Shown: positions 1 to 8,989, numbered from the stretch's first letter. The stretch: DNA of 53,805 bases from Rhizobiales bacterium Ga0077537 (GCA_001464955.1 LNEM01000017.1:1-53805); one strand, 5' to 3'. Notes: a model not told the origin generated them from the sequence alone. Made by a program: numbers and translations.

Positions 1-1852
1 TCGTATCGTCGCCATCCTCGCCGAACAGCCGATCGACGCCGGAGCCGCCGATCAGCACGTCGCCGCCGCCACCGCCGTAGATCGTGTCGTTGCCGGTGCC
101 GCCATCGATGGTGTCGTTGCCTGCCGTCCCGAGCGTACCGCGTCCCGGCTGCACCGGCGGCGCCACCGACACGTGCAGATCGTAGGTGGCGTTGGCCTGC
201 ATCGAGAGGCTCGAATTCCAATTACCGATAACGATGTAGTAGGTCCCGCCCGTGCCGGCGGTGGTGGTGGCGAAGGAGTCGAGGACCGACGATGATCCGG
301 CATCGATCGGCGAGTCATTGTTGTAGGCGAGCACGTTGAGGCTCGAGTCCGCGATGTAGATCTCGGAATTGAGATTGGCGGTCGCGTCCACGTCGACGGT
401 GATGATAGACCCGGCATTCACCGTCACGGCATACCAGGCGGCCGGCACCGTTTGCGTCCCGCCGGCGATCGAGTCCCGCACGGTGACGTGCGGCACGGTC
501 GTCGAATTGACGATGTTCCCGTTGCTCGCGAGGCTGAACAGGTTGGTGAGGTTGACTGCACTCGCCGTCCCGGTGTTGCCAGACGGGTTGGTGACCAGCC
601 CGCTGCCGAACCCGACGCCGCTGCTCCTGGTGATGCTCGGGGACGCCTCGCCGTAGATCAGATCGTCGTTGGCGCCGCCGTTGATGATGTCGCCGCCGCC
701 GCCACCGGCCATCGTGTCGTTGCCGTTGTTGCCGTTGAGCACGTTGGCCAGCGCGTTACCGCCGATCGCGTCGTTGCCCGAGCCGCCGCTGGCGTTCTCG
801 ATGTCGGCCGTTTGTGCGATGGTGAATCCGCCGAACACGCCGGTGACATAGCTCGGCGCGCCTCCGCCGAGCGCCGAATTGTTGATCTGCGCCGGCGCCA
901 GATCGATGACCGCGTTGCCCGTGCCGTTGTAGACGATCTGGTCGGTGCCGCCCCGATCGTAGATGCTCCGCCACTGGGCGCCCGTCCCGTTGGTCGAGCC
1001 GAGCGTGTAGGTGTTGTTTCCGGTGTTGGTCGTCGTATTGGCGCCGTAGATGAACTGCATCGCCGCGATATCGAGCGCCATCGGCGTGGACGCATCGCCG
1101 TAGTTGTTGGTCGTCAGCGTGCCCTGCTGCGTCCTGAAGCCATGATTATACGACATGATCGTATAGACATTCTGGTTCAGGTTGTTGGAGCCGTAGCTGT
1201 CGAACGGCGCCGTGACGCCCGGGAAGATCGTCGATCCGCCGCCGGTGTCGTGCGGGTGGGCGAGGCCGAGCGCGTGCCCGAGTTCATGCACCATCGTCGA
1301 GAAGCCGAGGCCGCCGGGCTGCAGGCCGTTGCTGTCCCAGCCGTAGCCGACCTGATTGTAGGACCCGACCGCCTGATTGGTGCTGTTCGGCACGTTGTGA
1401 AAACCGAGGCTACCCGGCGAATCGGTATGCTTGCGCTCGACGAGGTTCGCGCCGGTCGACGTGAAGACTTCCTGGAACGTGATGTTCGCCACCGCCGACC
1501 AGGTTGCGAGAGCCGCACGGAACGCGCTCTTCTCCGCCGCCGTCCAGGCGCTGGCCGAATTGGCATCATCGAAGAAATAGGTGATCGGCTGGCTGTTGTC
1601 CCACCGCTGGCCCCAGATGAGGCCCTCGAGCATGACGTTCCCGCTATCGCCGACCGTGCCGCCGTAGACGGTCGCGATCTCGGACGGAATCTCGCCCGTG
1701 GCGGGTGGCGTGTCGCTCGCGACGAAGCTCTGCTGCTCGGTCACGAGTGGTCCGGCGGCGATGGCCTCCTCGCTGAGCGACAGGAACGGCCACAACTCGA
1801 TCGTCGCAGCGCCGCCGCCGCTGGCCGAAGCTCCCCCACACATCGTACACAT
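1..1852 (-). CDS. Serralysin-type M10 zinc metalloprotease with RTX repeats (3' end outside window)
   Basis: Secreted calcium-dependent protease, partial: 617 codons are visible and the frame is still open at base 1. Start is the ATG at 1852-1850, preceded by GGGGTGA. No signal peptide is present, as expected for serralysins exported by a type I secretion system. The catalytic motif HELGHALGLAHP gives zinc ligands H189, H193 and H199; the Met-turn MSY follows with M233 and the ligand-type Y235. Residues about 350-400 hold a first set of GGxGxD repeats (NGNDTMAGGGGGD). Residues about 400-560 form a beta-rich stretch resembling a pre-peptidase C-terminal (PPC) domain. A second RTX array (GNDTIDGGTGNDTIYGG) begins near residue 571 and runs to the window edge. 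No secretion ABC transporter, membrane-fusion protein or inhibitor gene is seen in the window. Family assignment is firm; the substrate is unknown. Confidence 0.93.
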   Translation of the reverse strand, partial: MCTMCGGASASGGGAATIELWPFLSLSEEAIAAGPLVTEQQSFVASDTPPATGEIPSEIATVYGGTVGDSGNVMLEGLIWGQRWDNSQPITYFFDDANSASAWTAAEKSAFRAALATWSAVANITFQEVFTSTGANLVERKHTDSPGSLGFHNVPNSTNQAVGSYNQVGYGWDSNGLQPGGLGFSTMVHELGHALGLAHPHDTGGGSTIFPGVTAPFDSYGSNNLNQNVYTIMSYNHGFRTQQGTLTTNNYGDASTPMALDIAAMQFIYGANTTTNTGNNTYTLGSTNGTGAQWRSIYDRGGTDQIVYNGTGNAVIDLAPAQINNSALGGGAPSYVTGVFGGFTIAQTADIENASGGSGNDAIGGNALANVLNGNNGNDTMAGGGGGDIINGGANDDLIYGEASPSITRSSGVGFGSGLVTNPSGNTGTASAVNLTNLFSLASNGNIVNSTTVPHVTVRDSIAGGTQTVPAAWYAVTVNAGSIITVDVDATANLNSEIYIADSSLNVLAYNNDSPIDAGSSSVLDSFATTTAGTGGTYYIVIGNWNSSLSMQANATYDLHVSVAPPVQPGRGTLGTAGNDTIDGGTGNDTIYGGGGGDVLIGGSGVDRLFGEDGDDT

Positions 1853-2049
1853 CGTGTCACCCCGTGATGTTTTCGTCGCAATACGATCCGGCAATCGCCG
1901 CACGCTCGAATGCAGCACGCGCGTGCAATTCTGCTAACATGATTGAGGGAAGCCTAGAAGGCACAGTCTATGGGTTATTCGGCTTTGGCGAATTGCACGA
2001 GGCAATAAATGCAACTTGGTCGCGCAAAGCCACAATCGGAAGTCGAGCG
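1853..2049. promoter_or_regulatory. Divergent intergenic region with a 12-bp palindrome
   Basis: This stretch separates the protease (minus) from the small exported protein (plus), so it must hold both promoters. A perfect palindrome GCACGCGCGTGC lies at 1915-1926. I could not pick convincing -35/-10 pairs. The palindrome is a possible operator only. Confidence 0.3.
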
Positions 2050-2355
2050 ATGATGACGAGAATCACGCGCACGTTGCTGGCCGCCGGAGCGAGCGTGCTC
2101 GCGGCCATGGGCGCCACGAGCGACGCAACAGCCGGAGGCGGCGTCGCGGGTCTGCCCTACGCCGAAGGACAGACCTTTAGGACGCTCGACGACTACCTCG
2201 CCCACCTGAAGGAGCGCTCGACCATCGGCGTGCCGCACTACGTGGAAGTGGCGCCCGGTGTTTTTGTCCGTCAGGGCCAGGTCGCACCACGCGGTGAGAA
2301 GCCGGCCCGGATGACGCGCGAAGAGTTGCGCCGCCAGTTCGGCTTCGATCGCTGA
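2050..2355 (+). CDS. Small exported protein, unknown function
   Basis: A 101-residue protein. The ATG at 2050 is preceded by GGAAG at 2038-2042; a longer frame opens at 1864 but has no comparable ribosome binding site. Residues 1-29 read as a signal peptide: MMTRITR, then a hydrophobic Leu/Ala stretch ending near ATAG. The mature part is mixed and charged, with YVEVAPGVFVRQGQV followed by a C-terminal helix-like segment (TREELRRQFGFDR). There are no cysteines and no recognised domain. It is divergent from the serralysin gene and sits 105 bp upstream of purH. I do not recognise the family; export is inferred from the N-terminus only. Confidence 0.6.
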   Translation: MMTRITRTLLAAGASVLAAMGATSDATAGGGVAGLPYAEGQTFRTLDDYLAHLKERSTIGVPHYVEVAPGVFVRQGQVAPRGEKPARMTREELRRQFGFDR

Positions 2356-2460
2356 TCGGCCCGACCCGCAGCCCGCCCGCCGCGAAACTTCGCCCGTTTC
2401 GCTGACGCCGGAGACATGCTAACGCCCTGCCCTGACAGCCAGATCAGGACAAGAAGTCTC

Positions 2461-4041
2461 ATGACGACAGCCGCAACGCCCATCCGACGGGCCTTGATCT
2501 CGGTCTCGGAGAAATCCGGGATCGTGGAATTTGCCCGCGTCTTGTCCGGCCATGGCGTCGAGATTCTCTCGACGGGTGGAACGGCGGCGGCCCTGAAGGC
2601 AGCCGGCGTGCCGGTGAAGGACGTGGCCGAGCACACCGGCTTTCCCGAGATGATGGACGGGCGCCTGAAGACGTTGCATCCCAAGGTTCACGGGGGGCTC
2701 CTGCAGGTGCGTGGCGATCGCACCCACGAGGCATCCGCCGCCGAGCACGCGATCCCGCCCATCGACCTGCTCGTGGTCAATCTCTATCCTTTCGAAGCCA
2801 CCGTCGCGAAGGGTGCTCCATTCGCCGATTGTGTCGAGAACATCGACATCGGCGGACCGGCCATGTTGCGGGCCGCCGCCAAGAACCACGCTGCGGTCAC
2901 GGTGATCGTCGATCCGGCCGATTACGCCCGGGTGCTCGGCGAGATGCAGTCCGGCGGCGGCACCACGCTTGCCTTGCGCCGCGAATTGGCCCGCAAGGCC
3001 TTCGCGCTGACCGCCGGCTATGACGCGGCCATCTCGAATTGGCTCGGCACGAGCGTCGGCGAGGACGCAGCCGCGACGACCATCTTCCCACCCACACTGA
3101 CGGTCCAGCTCAAGAAGGCGCAGGACATGCGCTACGGCGAGAACCCGCATCAGGCGGCCGCCTTCTACCTCGAGCCGGTCGCCGCACCGGGATCGATCGC
3201 CACGGCCCGGCAACTCCAGGGCAAGGAGCTGTCCTACAACAACATCGCCGACACCGATGCAGCCCTCGAATGCGTCAAGGCGTTCGGAGAAGGCGCCGCT
3301 TGCGTCATCGTCAAGCACGCCAACCCCTGCGGCGTGGCCGAAGCCCCCTCGCTTCTCGACGCCTACGAGGCCGCCTACCGCACCGATCCGGAATCGGCCT
3401 TCGGTGGCATCATCGCCTTCAATCGCCCCCTCGACGCCGTGACGGCCCGCACCATCGTCGAGCGCCAGTTCGTCGAAGTCATCGTCGCCCCCTCGGCCGA
3501 CGCGGCGGCGGTCGAGGCGGTCGCCGCCAAGAAGAACGTCCGGCTTCTGGTCGTCGGCGACTTGCCGGCGCAGGTCGCGCCCCGTCTCGACTGGAAGAAG
3601 GTGACGGGCGGCCTGCTCGTCCAGCATGCCGACCTCGCCCTTTCGGCCGAGATGAAGGTGGTCACGAAGCGCCAGCCGTCCGAGCGTGAAATGACCGACC
3701 TCCTGTTCGCCTGGAAGGTAGCGAAGTTCGTCAAGTCGAACGCCATCGTCTATGCCCGCGACCGCGCCACGATCGGCGTCGGCGCCGGCCAGATGAGCCG
3801 CGTCAACGCCTCGCGCATCGCCGTCATCAAGGCCGAGATGGCCGGCCTCGACGTCGACGGCTCGGTGGTCGCGTCCGATGCATTCTTCCCGTTTGCCGAC
3901 GGCCTCTTGTCGGCCGCCGGCGCAGGCGCGACGGCCGTCATCCAGCCGGGTGGCTCGGTCCGTGATGCCGAGGTGGTCGCCGCGGCCGACGAGCAGGGCC
4001 TGGCCATGGTATTCACCGGCATGCGCCATTTCCGGCATTAG
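2461..4041 (+). CDS. purH: Bifunctional AICAR transformylase / IMP cyclohydrolase
   Basis: Catalyses the last two steps of de novo purine synthesis in the cytoplasm: formylation of AICAR with 10-formyl-THF, then ring closure to IMP. The protein is 526 residues, the usual family length. The N-terminal third is the MGS-like cyclohydrolase domain ([13 protein letters not shown] near the start, LSTGGTA, then [13 protein letters not shown]). The C-terminal part is the transformylase, with KHANPCG placing the catalytic Lys-His pair at K285-H286, and the typical ending FTGMRHFRH. The start at 2461 matches the family N-terminus; an in-frame ATG at 2416 gives an atypical extension. The glycosyltransferase gene follows 63 bp downstream with its own ribosome binding site. 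Confidence 0.97.
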   Translation: MTTAATPIRRALISVSEKSGIVEFARVLSGHGVEILSTGGTAAALKAAGVPVKDVAEHTGFPEMMDGRLKTLHPKVHGGLLQVRGDRTHEASAAEHAIPPIDLLVVNLYPFEATVAKGAPFADCVENIDIGGPAMLRAAAKNHAAVTVIVDPADYARVLGEMQSGGGTTLALRRELARKAFALTAGYDAAISNWLGTSVGEDAAATTIFPPTLTVQLKKAQDMRYGENPHQAAAFYLEPVAAPGSIATARQLQGKELSYNNIADTDAALECVKAFGEGAACVIVKHANPCGVAEAPSLLDAYEAAYRTDPESAFGGIIAFNRPLDAVTARTIVERQFVEVIVAPSADAAAVEAVAAKKNVRLLVVGDLPAQVAPRLDWKKVTGGLLVQHADLALSAEMKVVTKRQPSEREMTDLLFAWKVAKFVKSNAIVYARDRATIGVGAGQMSRVNASRIAVIKAEMAGLDVDGSVVASDAFFPFADGLLSAAGAGATAVIQPGGSVRDAEVVAAADEQGLAMVFTGMRHFRH

Positions 4042-4104
4042 ACCATTCCGGTGTGGCGCGCCGATGCACGCCAGCGACCGCGAGCCGGATTGAGGAGTGT
4101 CACC

Positions 4105-5193
4105 GTGAGTGATCAGTCGACTGGACATCCCCGGCCCTTGGCGCCGGACGATTTCATTGCCGATCCGCCGCCGCCGCGGCGCGCACCGAGCCTGCGCCGT
4201 CTCTCGGTCGTCGTCCCGCTGCTGAATGAGGAGCGCACGGTTCCGCTCCTTGCCTCCCGCCTGACCGCGGCGCTCGAGGCGCTCGGCAATCCCTTCGAGG
4301 TGATCGTCGTCGACGACGGCTCGACGGACGGCACCATGGCGGAACTCCGCCGCCTGAATGCGGCCGATCCTCGTTTCAAGGCCGTGTCGCTCAGTCGCAA
4401 CTTCGGCAAGGAGATCGCAGTCGCTGCCGGCCTGAAGCACACGTCGGGCGAAGCCGTGGTGATCATGGACGGCGACCTCCAGCATCCGCCGGAGATGATC
4501 GGCCGCTTCGTCGAACTGTGGGATGACGGCTACGATGTGATCTATGGCCAGCGCACCGACCGCAGCCGCAACTCGGCGATGGAGAAGCTGTCGGCGCGCC
4601 TGTTCTACCGCGTCTTCCAGTTCCTGAGCGGCACGGCACTTCCCGATGGCGCCGGCGACTTCCGCCTTCTCGACCGGCGCGTCGTCGACGTCTTCAACCG
4701 GCTCGACGAACGGTCGCGCTTCAACAAGGGTCTGTTCGCCTGGGTTGGCTTCAAGTCGATCGGCATCCCGTTCGAGGTGGCGGCCCGGGCGCACGGCACG
4801 ACGCGCTGGCCGTTCGGGCGGCTCCTGCATTTCGCCGTCGACGGCATCGCCTCGTTCTCGACGCTGCCGCTGAAGGTTTGGTCCTACGTCGGCGTTCTCG
4901 TTTCCGGCTTCGCCCTGCTCTACGCGGCGGTGTTCCTTTTCAAGACGTTGATCTGGGGCGCCGACGTGCCCGGCTTCCCGTCGATCTTCATTTCGGTCCT
5001 GTTCCTGGGTGGCATTCAGCTGATTTCGCTCGGTGTGATGGGTGCCTACATTGGTCGCATCTACGAGGAGGTGAAGGGCCGTCCGCTCTTCATCGTGGCC
5101 GATGTCGTGGGACTTGATCCCGCCAAGCTCGCGATGACCGGGAGCGCCGTGCCCGCCGCCGGAGCGCCTCCGGACCCGGCCCGCCATGCATGA
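4105..5193 (+). CDS. GT2 polyprenyl-phosphate glycosyltransferase (GtrB/CsbB/DPM1-like)
   Basis: Predicted to transfer a sugar from a nucleotide sugar to undecaprenyl phosphate on the inner face of the membrane. The start is GTG 4105, with GAGGAG at 4092-4097; 362 residues. The GT-A domain shows SVVVPLLNEE, VVDDGSTDG (D70, D71) and MDGDLQHPPE (D122, D124), the nucleotide-sugar and metal binding aspartates. Two C-terminal membrane segments follow (VWSYVGVLVSGFALLYAAVF and FISVLFLGGIQLISLGVMGAY), ending in IGRIYEEVKGRPLF, which is characteristic of the GtrB/CsbB branch. It overlaps the downstream GtrA gene by 8 bp, so the two are surely cotranscribed. The sugar is not predictable from sequence. 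Confidence 0.9.
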   Translation: MSDQSTGHPRPLAPDDFIADPPPPRRAPSLRRLSVVVPLLNEERTVPLLASRLTAALEALGNPFEVIVVDDGSTDGTMAELRRLNAADPRFKAVSLSRNFGKEIAVAAGLKHTSGEAVVIMDGDLQHPPEMIGRFVELWDDGYDVIYGQRTDRSRNSAMEKLSARLFYRVFQFLSGTALPDGAGDFRLLDRRVVDVFNRLDERSRFNKGLFAWVGFKSIGIPFEVAARAHGTTRWPFGRLLHFAVDGIASFSTLPLKVWSYVGVLVSGFALLYAAVFLFKTLIWGADVPGFPSIFISVLFLGGIQLISLGVMGAYIGRIYEEVKGRPLFIVADVVGLDPAKLAMTGSAVPAAGAPPDPARHA

Positions 5194-5617
5194 ACCCGGA
5201 GGGCATCCGCGCCAGGATGCCGCCCATGGCGTGCCGGCCGCGCGACACTGGAGCGGGTTCCTCGCCTCCGGCGCCATCGCCTTCATCGTCGACGGCGGGG
5301 TCATGGAGTTAGCGGTCCGCGTCCTTGGCTGGCCCACGCTCCTCGGCAGGCTCGCCGGCATAGCTTCCGCCATGGTCGCCGCCTGGCTCGCCCACCGGAC
5401 GTTGACGTTCGCGTTAACCAGTCCGCCGACCCTGAGCGAATTTGTCCGATATGTCGCGGCCGCTGCGACGACGGCCATGATCAATTACGTCCTCTTCGCC
5501 GCACTTCTCTTCGCTTGGCCCACGATGCCGCGCCTGGTCGCCCTCGCGCTGGCCTCTTTTGTCGCCACAATCTTCGCCTACGCCTCAATGCGTTACGCCG
5601 TGTTTCGCCGCTCCTGA
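5186..5617 (+). CDS. GtrA-family membrane protein (putative polyprenyl-phosphate-sugar flippase)
   Basis: A 143-residue integral membrane protein with four predicted membrane helices (SGFLASGAIAFIVDGGVMEL; LAGIASAMVAAWLAHRTLTF; YVAAAATTAMINYVLFAALLF; LVALALASFVATIFAYASMRY). The ending YASMRYAVFRRS is the GtrA signature (usually NF..nr.wvF). GtrA/GtcA proteins are thought to move the lipid-linked sugar made by the adjacent GT2 enzyme across the membrane. The ATG at 5186 overlaps the stop of the GT2 gene by 8 bp. The pairing of these two genes is the main support beyond the signature. Confidence 0.88.
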   Translation: MHEPGGHPRQDAAHGVPAARHWSGFLASGAIAFIVDGGVMELAVRVLGWPTLLGRLAGIASAMVAAWLAHRTLTFALTSPPTLSEFVRYVAAAATTAMINYVLFAALLFAWPTMPRLVALALASFVATIFAYASMRYAVFRRS

Positions 5618-5621
5618 AACG

Positions 5622-5671
5622 GGCGCCGGAACAACGGGGGGAGCCAGCCGGATCGCAGGATGTCCGGCGCC
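5622..5671 (+). repeat. 9-bp inverted repeat downstream of the GtrA gene
   Basis: GGCGCCGGA at 5622-5630 is repeated inverted as TCCGGCGCC at 5663-5671, with a 32-nt loop. There is no T-run, so this is not a standard intrinsic terminator. It may fold in the mRNA between gtrA and ribA. No FMN riboswitch pattern is visible in 5618-5922. Confidence 0.4.
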
Positions 5672-5922
5672 GCGGGGCGGCTCGATAAACCGACTATTCA
5701 TCCTCGGTTCAGCAACGCTGTCGTTAATCGGGCACCGCACGGGGGACTGTCGTCATGAGCGAGCATGTGGAAGACGGAACCTTGGGCATGGCCAACGAGA
5801 GCCATGAGAAAACCGGGACCGCCAATGGAACCGGACGGCAAGATGAGGGTTTGGATGGTCATGCATTCACAAGTTCACGCGATAGGTGCCAAATGCACAC
5901 TGAACAGCTCCGGGAGGCGCGC

Positions 5923-6555
5923 ATGAAGTCGAATGCCGTCAAATCCGTCGAGCTCGACATCGACTGGGCCGTCCAGACGATCATGCCGATCGAGTTCCAG
6001 GGCCGTGAGGTCCACCTCGAGGCACGCGCCTACCAGGGCGTCGACCCGCACTGTCAGGCCATGGTGCTTGTGCATCGCGACAACCCGGCTTCGAACGAGC
6101 TGCCGGTCGTTCGCGTTCACAGCGGCTGCGTGACCGGCGACATCTTTCATTCGCTGCGCTGCGACTGCTATCCGCAGCTGCAGGCCTCGATGGAAGTCAT
6201 CACCAAGAGCCCGCTCGGCGTGATGATCTATCTGCCGTACCACGAGGGACGCGGCATCGGTCTCGTGAACAAGATCCGCACCTACGCGCTGCAGGATCAG
6301 GGCTACGACACGGTCGACGCCAACGTCGCCATCGGTGCCCCGATCGAGGCGCGGGATTACGATCTCGCGGCGCACATCCTGTTCGACCTCGGCTACAGCC
6401 GGATCGCACTCTTGACCAATAACCCGGCCAAGATGAACGCGCTGCGCGTCGAGGGCATCAATGTTGTCGAGCAACGCTCGCTGATCGTGCAGGAGTCGCC
6501 CTACAACAAGCGCTATCTCGCGACCAAGAAGGAGCGCATGGCGCACCTGCTCTGA
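5923..6555 (+). CDS. ribA: GTP cyclohydrolase II
   Basis: Opens the GTP imidazole ring to start riboflavin synthesis. The zinc cysteines are C69, C80 and C82 (HSGCVTGD then SLRCDCYPQL), with the same spacing as in E. coli RibA. The catalytic arginine motif HEGRGIGLVNKIRTYALQ begins at H107, and LLTNNPAKMNAL and the C-terminal KKERMAHLL are typical. I chose ATG 5923 because GGGAGG stands 6 nt upstream and it gives 210 residues, close to family length. The same frame is open back to ATG 5755, which also has a good GGGGGA site and would add 56 polar, low-complexity residues. The usual HSE of the first zinc motif is HSG here, and the usual CDCGFQL is CDCYPQL. It is a stand-alone RibA with no RibB domain. 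Confidence 0.9.
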   Translation: MKSNAVKSVELDIDWAVQTIMPIEFQGREVHLEARAYQGVDPHCQAMVLVHRDNPASNELPVVRVHSGCVTGDIFHSLRCDCYPQLQASMEVITKSPLGVMIYLPYHEGRGIGLVNKIRTYALQDQGYDTVDANVAIGAPIEARDYDLAAHILFDLGYSRIALLTNNPAKMNALRVEGINVVEQRSLIVQESPYNKRYLATKKERMAHLL

Positions 6556-6583
6556 CGCGCGTCGGCCGGCAATCGCATCTGGC

Positions 6584-6622
6584 AAAGGGCCGGTTTCCGC
6601 AAGGGAACCGGTCCTTTCTTCG
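6584..6622 (+). terminator. Intrinsic terminator of ribA
   Basis: The hairpin pairs AAAGGGCCGGTTTCC with GGGAACCGGTCCTTT around a GCAA-type loop, followed by the T-rich TTCTTCGTTT. It lies 28 bp after the ribA stop and before the convergent YfhO-type gene. It should end ribA transcription on the plus strand. Confidence 0.85.
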
Positions 6623-6652
6623 TTTGACCGACCCCGCACCCGGCCCCCCGGC

Positions 6653-8989
6653 TCAGCGCGCGGCGCCGGCCGGTGTGCCCCGGGCCCGAGCCCTCAGATC
6701 ATCGATCATGCCGGCGAGCGGCTCGAACGTCATCACGACCCGATGCCTCCCGGCCGGAACGGCAACCGCCCGGAACAGCACGTTGGCCCGTTCGATCGGT
6801 ACGGGACGCCCGTCCAGCGTCGCCCGCCACCACGGATGCCAGACGTCGTTGAGCACCGCGAAGCCGCCGTCGGGCGCCTCGATGTCGATCTCGACGCGGT
6901 TATTGCCGTAGGCGACGAGGCGCGCCGTCCCCTCCCTCCGCGCGGCGCCCGTGTCACCTCGGGCCAGAAGCACCGTGCGCATCGGATCGAACTCCGGCCA
7001 GACGCCAGTCGCCAGAATGCGCTCGAAGTCTGCCGCGATCGCTCGCGACGCGAACAGGACGCGCGGCAGCGCCCGCGGGTTTTCGTAGATGTTCGCCTGA
7101 TCCGTGGTCTGCCGCAGCACGAGGTCGCCTGGCCGCAGGGCCTTGTCCATCGTCTCGATCGGCACGCTCGTCGCGATCCAGCGCAGCCCGAGGAGATCGG
7201 CGAGACGCGATCGATACGAGGGAAACAGCGCCGAGAACTTGCGCTGATCCGGCAGCCCGACGTGGTCTTCCGCCCCCGTCGCCCGCGAGTAGAGCCCGAG
7301 CCGGACCGGGTTGTATCCGAGCGTGTTCTCGAGCCCGTGCGTCATGCTGGCGTTGGGCCAATGGAAGCCGAGCCCGGCGAGTTCCACCCGGTCGCGGCGC
7401 ACGCCGTCTTTCACGACGTGGGCCGCGAGGGCCCGAATGGTCGCATTCCCCCCCGTCGGCTCCAGTGCCTCGAAGGTAGCGGGCGGCAGCGCCGACGACG
7501 TCGACGGCCCATTGTTGTAGCCGAGATCCGCGGCTGTCGCGATGACCAGCGCCAAAGCCGCCAGCCGGGGCATCAAGGCGACCCGCGACGCCGCGAAAAG
7601 AAGCGCGCCGATGGCCACCGCATACCAGAGCAGCGCGACACCAGCCGGCCCCGCCACACGCGGCAGACGATCGACATGAAGGCCGAACACCACCGCGACC
7701 AATCCGGCGACGACAGGGATTGCGACGGCGACCGCCAGCACCGCCCGCCTCGGGACTGCCCACGGCTCGCGGAACCACGCGTGAACGACGTATCCCGCGA
7801 GGATCGCGCCGAGCCCGCCGATCAGGAACACGGCGTCGGCCGGTCGCCGGTACAGATTGACGCCGGGCAGCTCGTACATCGCCCGGAAGGCCGGCGTGTA
7901 CCAGCCGAGTGCGTAGATGAGCACCAGCACGAACGCCGCCGTGAAAAACCGCACCTCGCGATCGAACAGACGGCCGCTGGCAGCCCCCGCCAGCACGAGG
8001 ACGAGAGGCACGAGCCCGAGATAGAGCTGCCCGACGTTCTGCGCCGTGAAGAGCCCCGTCCCGACCCACGCGAAACTCGGCGGCCCCCAGTAGTCGGCCA
8101 TGTCGCCGGCCGCCCCGAACAACTGTGGCACTGCGAGAGTAACGAGATGGGCGGGATGCAGCGACCCCGCCCCGGCGCCTGCGAAATCGATGGTCGGCCG
8201 GTTCGACTGTTCCGCGAGGAGCACCGTCATCGCCACCGGCACGGTGACGATCGCGAGCCCCGTGACGGCTGCAAGCGTCAGCGGCGCGAGGCTCCCGAAG
8301 ATCCGTCGGCGCGGATCGGGAGCGGCCAGCCAGAGCCAGACGACACGCGCTGCAAGCAGATAGCAGCAGAGCAGCGCCACCTGATCCCGGCCGAGCACCA
8401 TCGCGGCTGAAACCGCCCCGGCGGCGATACCGGCGACGAGCGAGCCGCGTTCGACGGTACGGTCGAGAAACAGCAGCGCCCACGGCAGATAAGCGAGGCT
8501 CAGCACCTGTCCGGTATGCTGGAGCCGCCACGCCATCGCCGCGCCGAACGTGAACACCAGCGCCGCGACGATGCTGCCGGCCCAATGCCAGCCTTTATCG
8601 CGAAACCAGAGAATGAGCCCGACCCCGCCGGCCGCCATGGCGGCGAGCAGCGTCACGTCCTGCGCCCACGTCCCCGGCCGGCCGTTGAACAGCGCGAGCA
8701 GCAGGTACGGTGGCGAGAAGATCATCGACTGCGGATCGGCGATCTGCGGGCTGCCCGAGAAGACGTACGGGTTCCACCATGGCAGCTCGCCCCGCGCGAG
8801 AGACGCCGCCAGAAACTGGATCTGCGGCAGGAAATGCGCCTTCGCATCCCATGGGATCGCCGCCTGACCGCCGAGCCAGGGCCACGTCATGGCCGCGAAG
8901 GCCGCCAGATAGATTGCAATCGCTTGCCCGACGGGCCAACGCACGCCGCGAACCTCGGACAACGGATCAGGCATCGGCGTACGGCGCAT
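6653..8989 (-). CDS. YfhO-family multispanning membrane protein (putative GT-C glycosyltransferase)
   Basis: A 778-residue membrane protein. The ATG at 8989 has GGAG 5-6 nt upstream; a longer frame to 9184 overlaps the divergent gene and is not favoured. Residues about 15-530 contain roughly 12 hydrophobic helices. An early acidic loop follows helix 1 (WDAKAHFLPQIQF) and a conserved-type loop reads GELPWWNPYVFSG, both typical of the YfhO/GT-C fold, where the acidic residue is thought to be catalytic. The last 200 residues are soluble and beta-rich, with VLNDVWHPWWRATLDG and a C-terminal VPAGRHRVVMTFEP, as in YfhO proteins. In Bacillus, YfhO uses a lipid-linked sugar made by a GT2 enzyme and flipped by a GtrA protein; both partners are encoded just upstream on the other strand. 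The acceptor is unknown. Confidence 0.8.
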   Translation of the reverse strand: MRRTPMPDPLSEVRGVRWPVGQAIAIYLAAFAAMTWPWLGGQAAIPWDAKAHFLPQIQFLAASLARGELPWWNPYVFSGSPQIADPQSMIFSPPYLLLALFNGRPGTWAQDVTLLAAMAAGGVGLILWFRDKGWHWAGSIVAALVFTFGAAMAWRLQHTGQVLSLAYLPWALLFLDRTVERGSLVAGIAAGAVSAAMVLGRDQVALLCCYLLAARVVWLWLAAPDPRRRIFGSLAPLTLAAVTGLAIVTVPVAMTVLLAEQSNRPTIDFAGAGAGSLHPAHLVTLAVPQLFGAAGDMADYWGPPSFAWVGTGLFTAQNVGQLYLGLVPLVLVLAGAASGRLFDREVRFFTAAFVLVLIYALGWYTPAFRAMYELPGVNLYRRPADAVFLIGGLGAILAGYVVHAWFREPWAVPRRAVLAVAVAIPVVAGLVAVVFGLHVDRLPRVAGPAGVALLWYAVAIGALLFAASRVALMPRLAALALVIATAADLGYNNGPSTSSALPPATFEALEPTGGNATIRALAAHVVKDGVRRDRVELAGLGFHWPNASMTHGLENTLGYNPVRLGLYSRATGAEDHVGLPDQRKFSALFPSYRSRLADLLGLRWIATSVPIETMDKALRPGDLVLRQTTDQANIYENPRALPRVLFASRAIAADFERILATGVWPEFDPMRTVLLARGDTGAARREGTARLVAYGNNRVEIDIEAPDGGFAVLNDVWHPWWRATLDGRPVPIERANVLFRAVAVPAGRHRVVMTFEPLAGMIDDLRARARGTPAGAAR

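Noticed and set aside
452-1867. Plus-strand open frame of 471 codons
   Set aside because: It lies opposite the serralysin gene, whose zinc motif, Met-turn and RTX repeats read clearly on the minus strand. The plus frame is an Arg/Ala/Val-rich shadow with no domain.
2419-5484. Minus-strand open frame of 1021 codons
   Set aside because: It is antisense to purH, the GT2 gene and part of gtrA; composition is Arg/Asp/Gly-rich with no motifs. High GC3 keeps antisense frames open.
5618-5922. FMN riboswitch upstream of ribA
   Set aside because: No RFN-type conserved segments were found; only a 9-bp inverted repeat is present.
6743-8410. Plus-strand open frame of 555 codons
   Set aside because: Antisense to the YfhO-type gene; low-complexity Arg/Pro/His composition.
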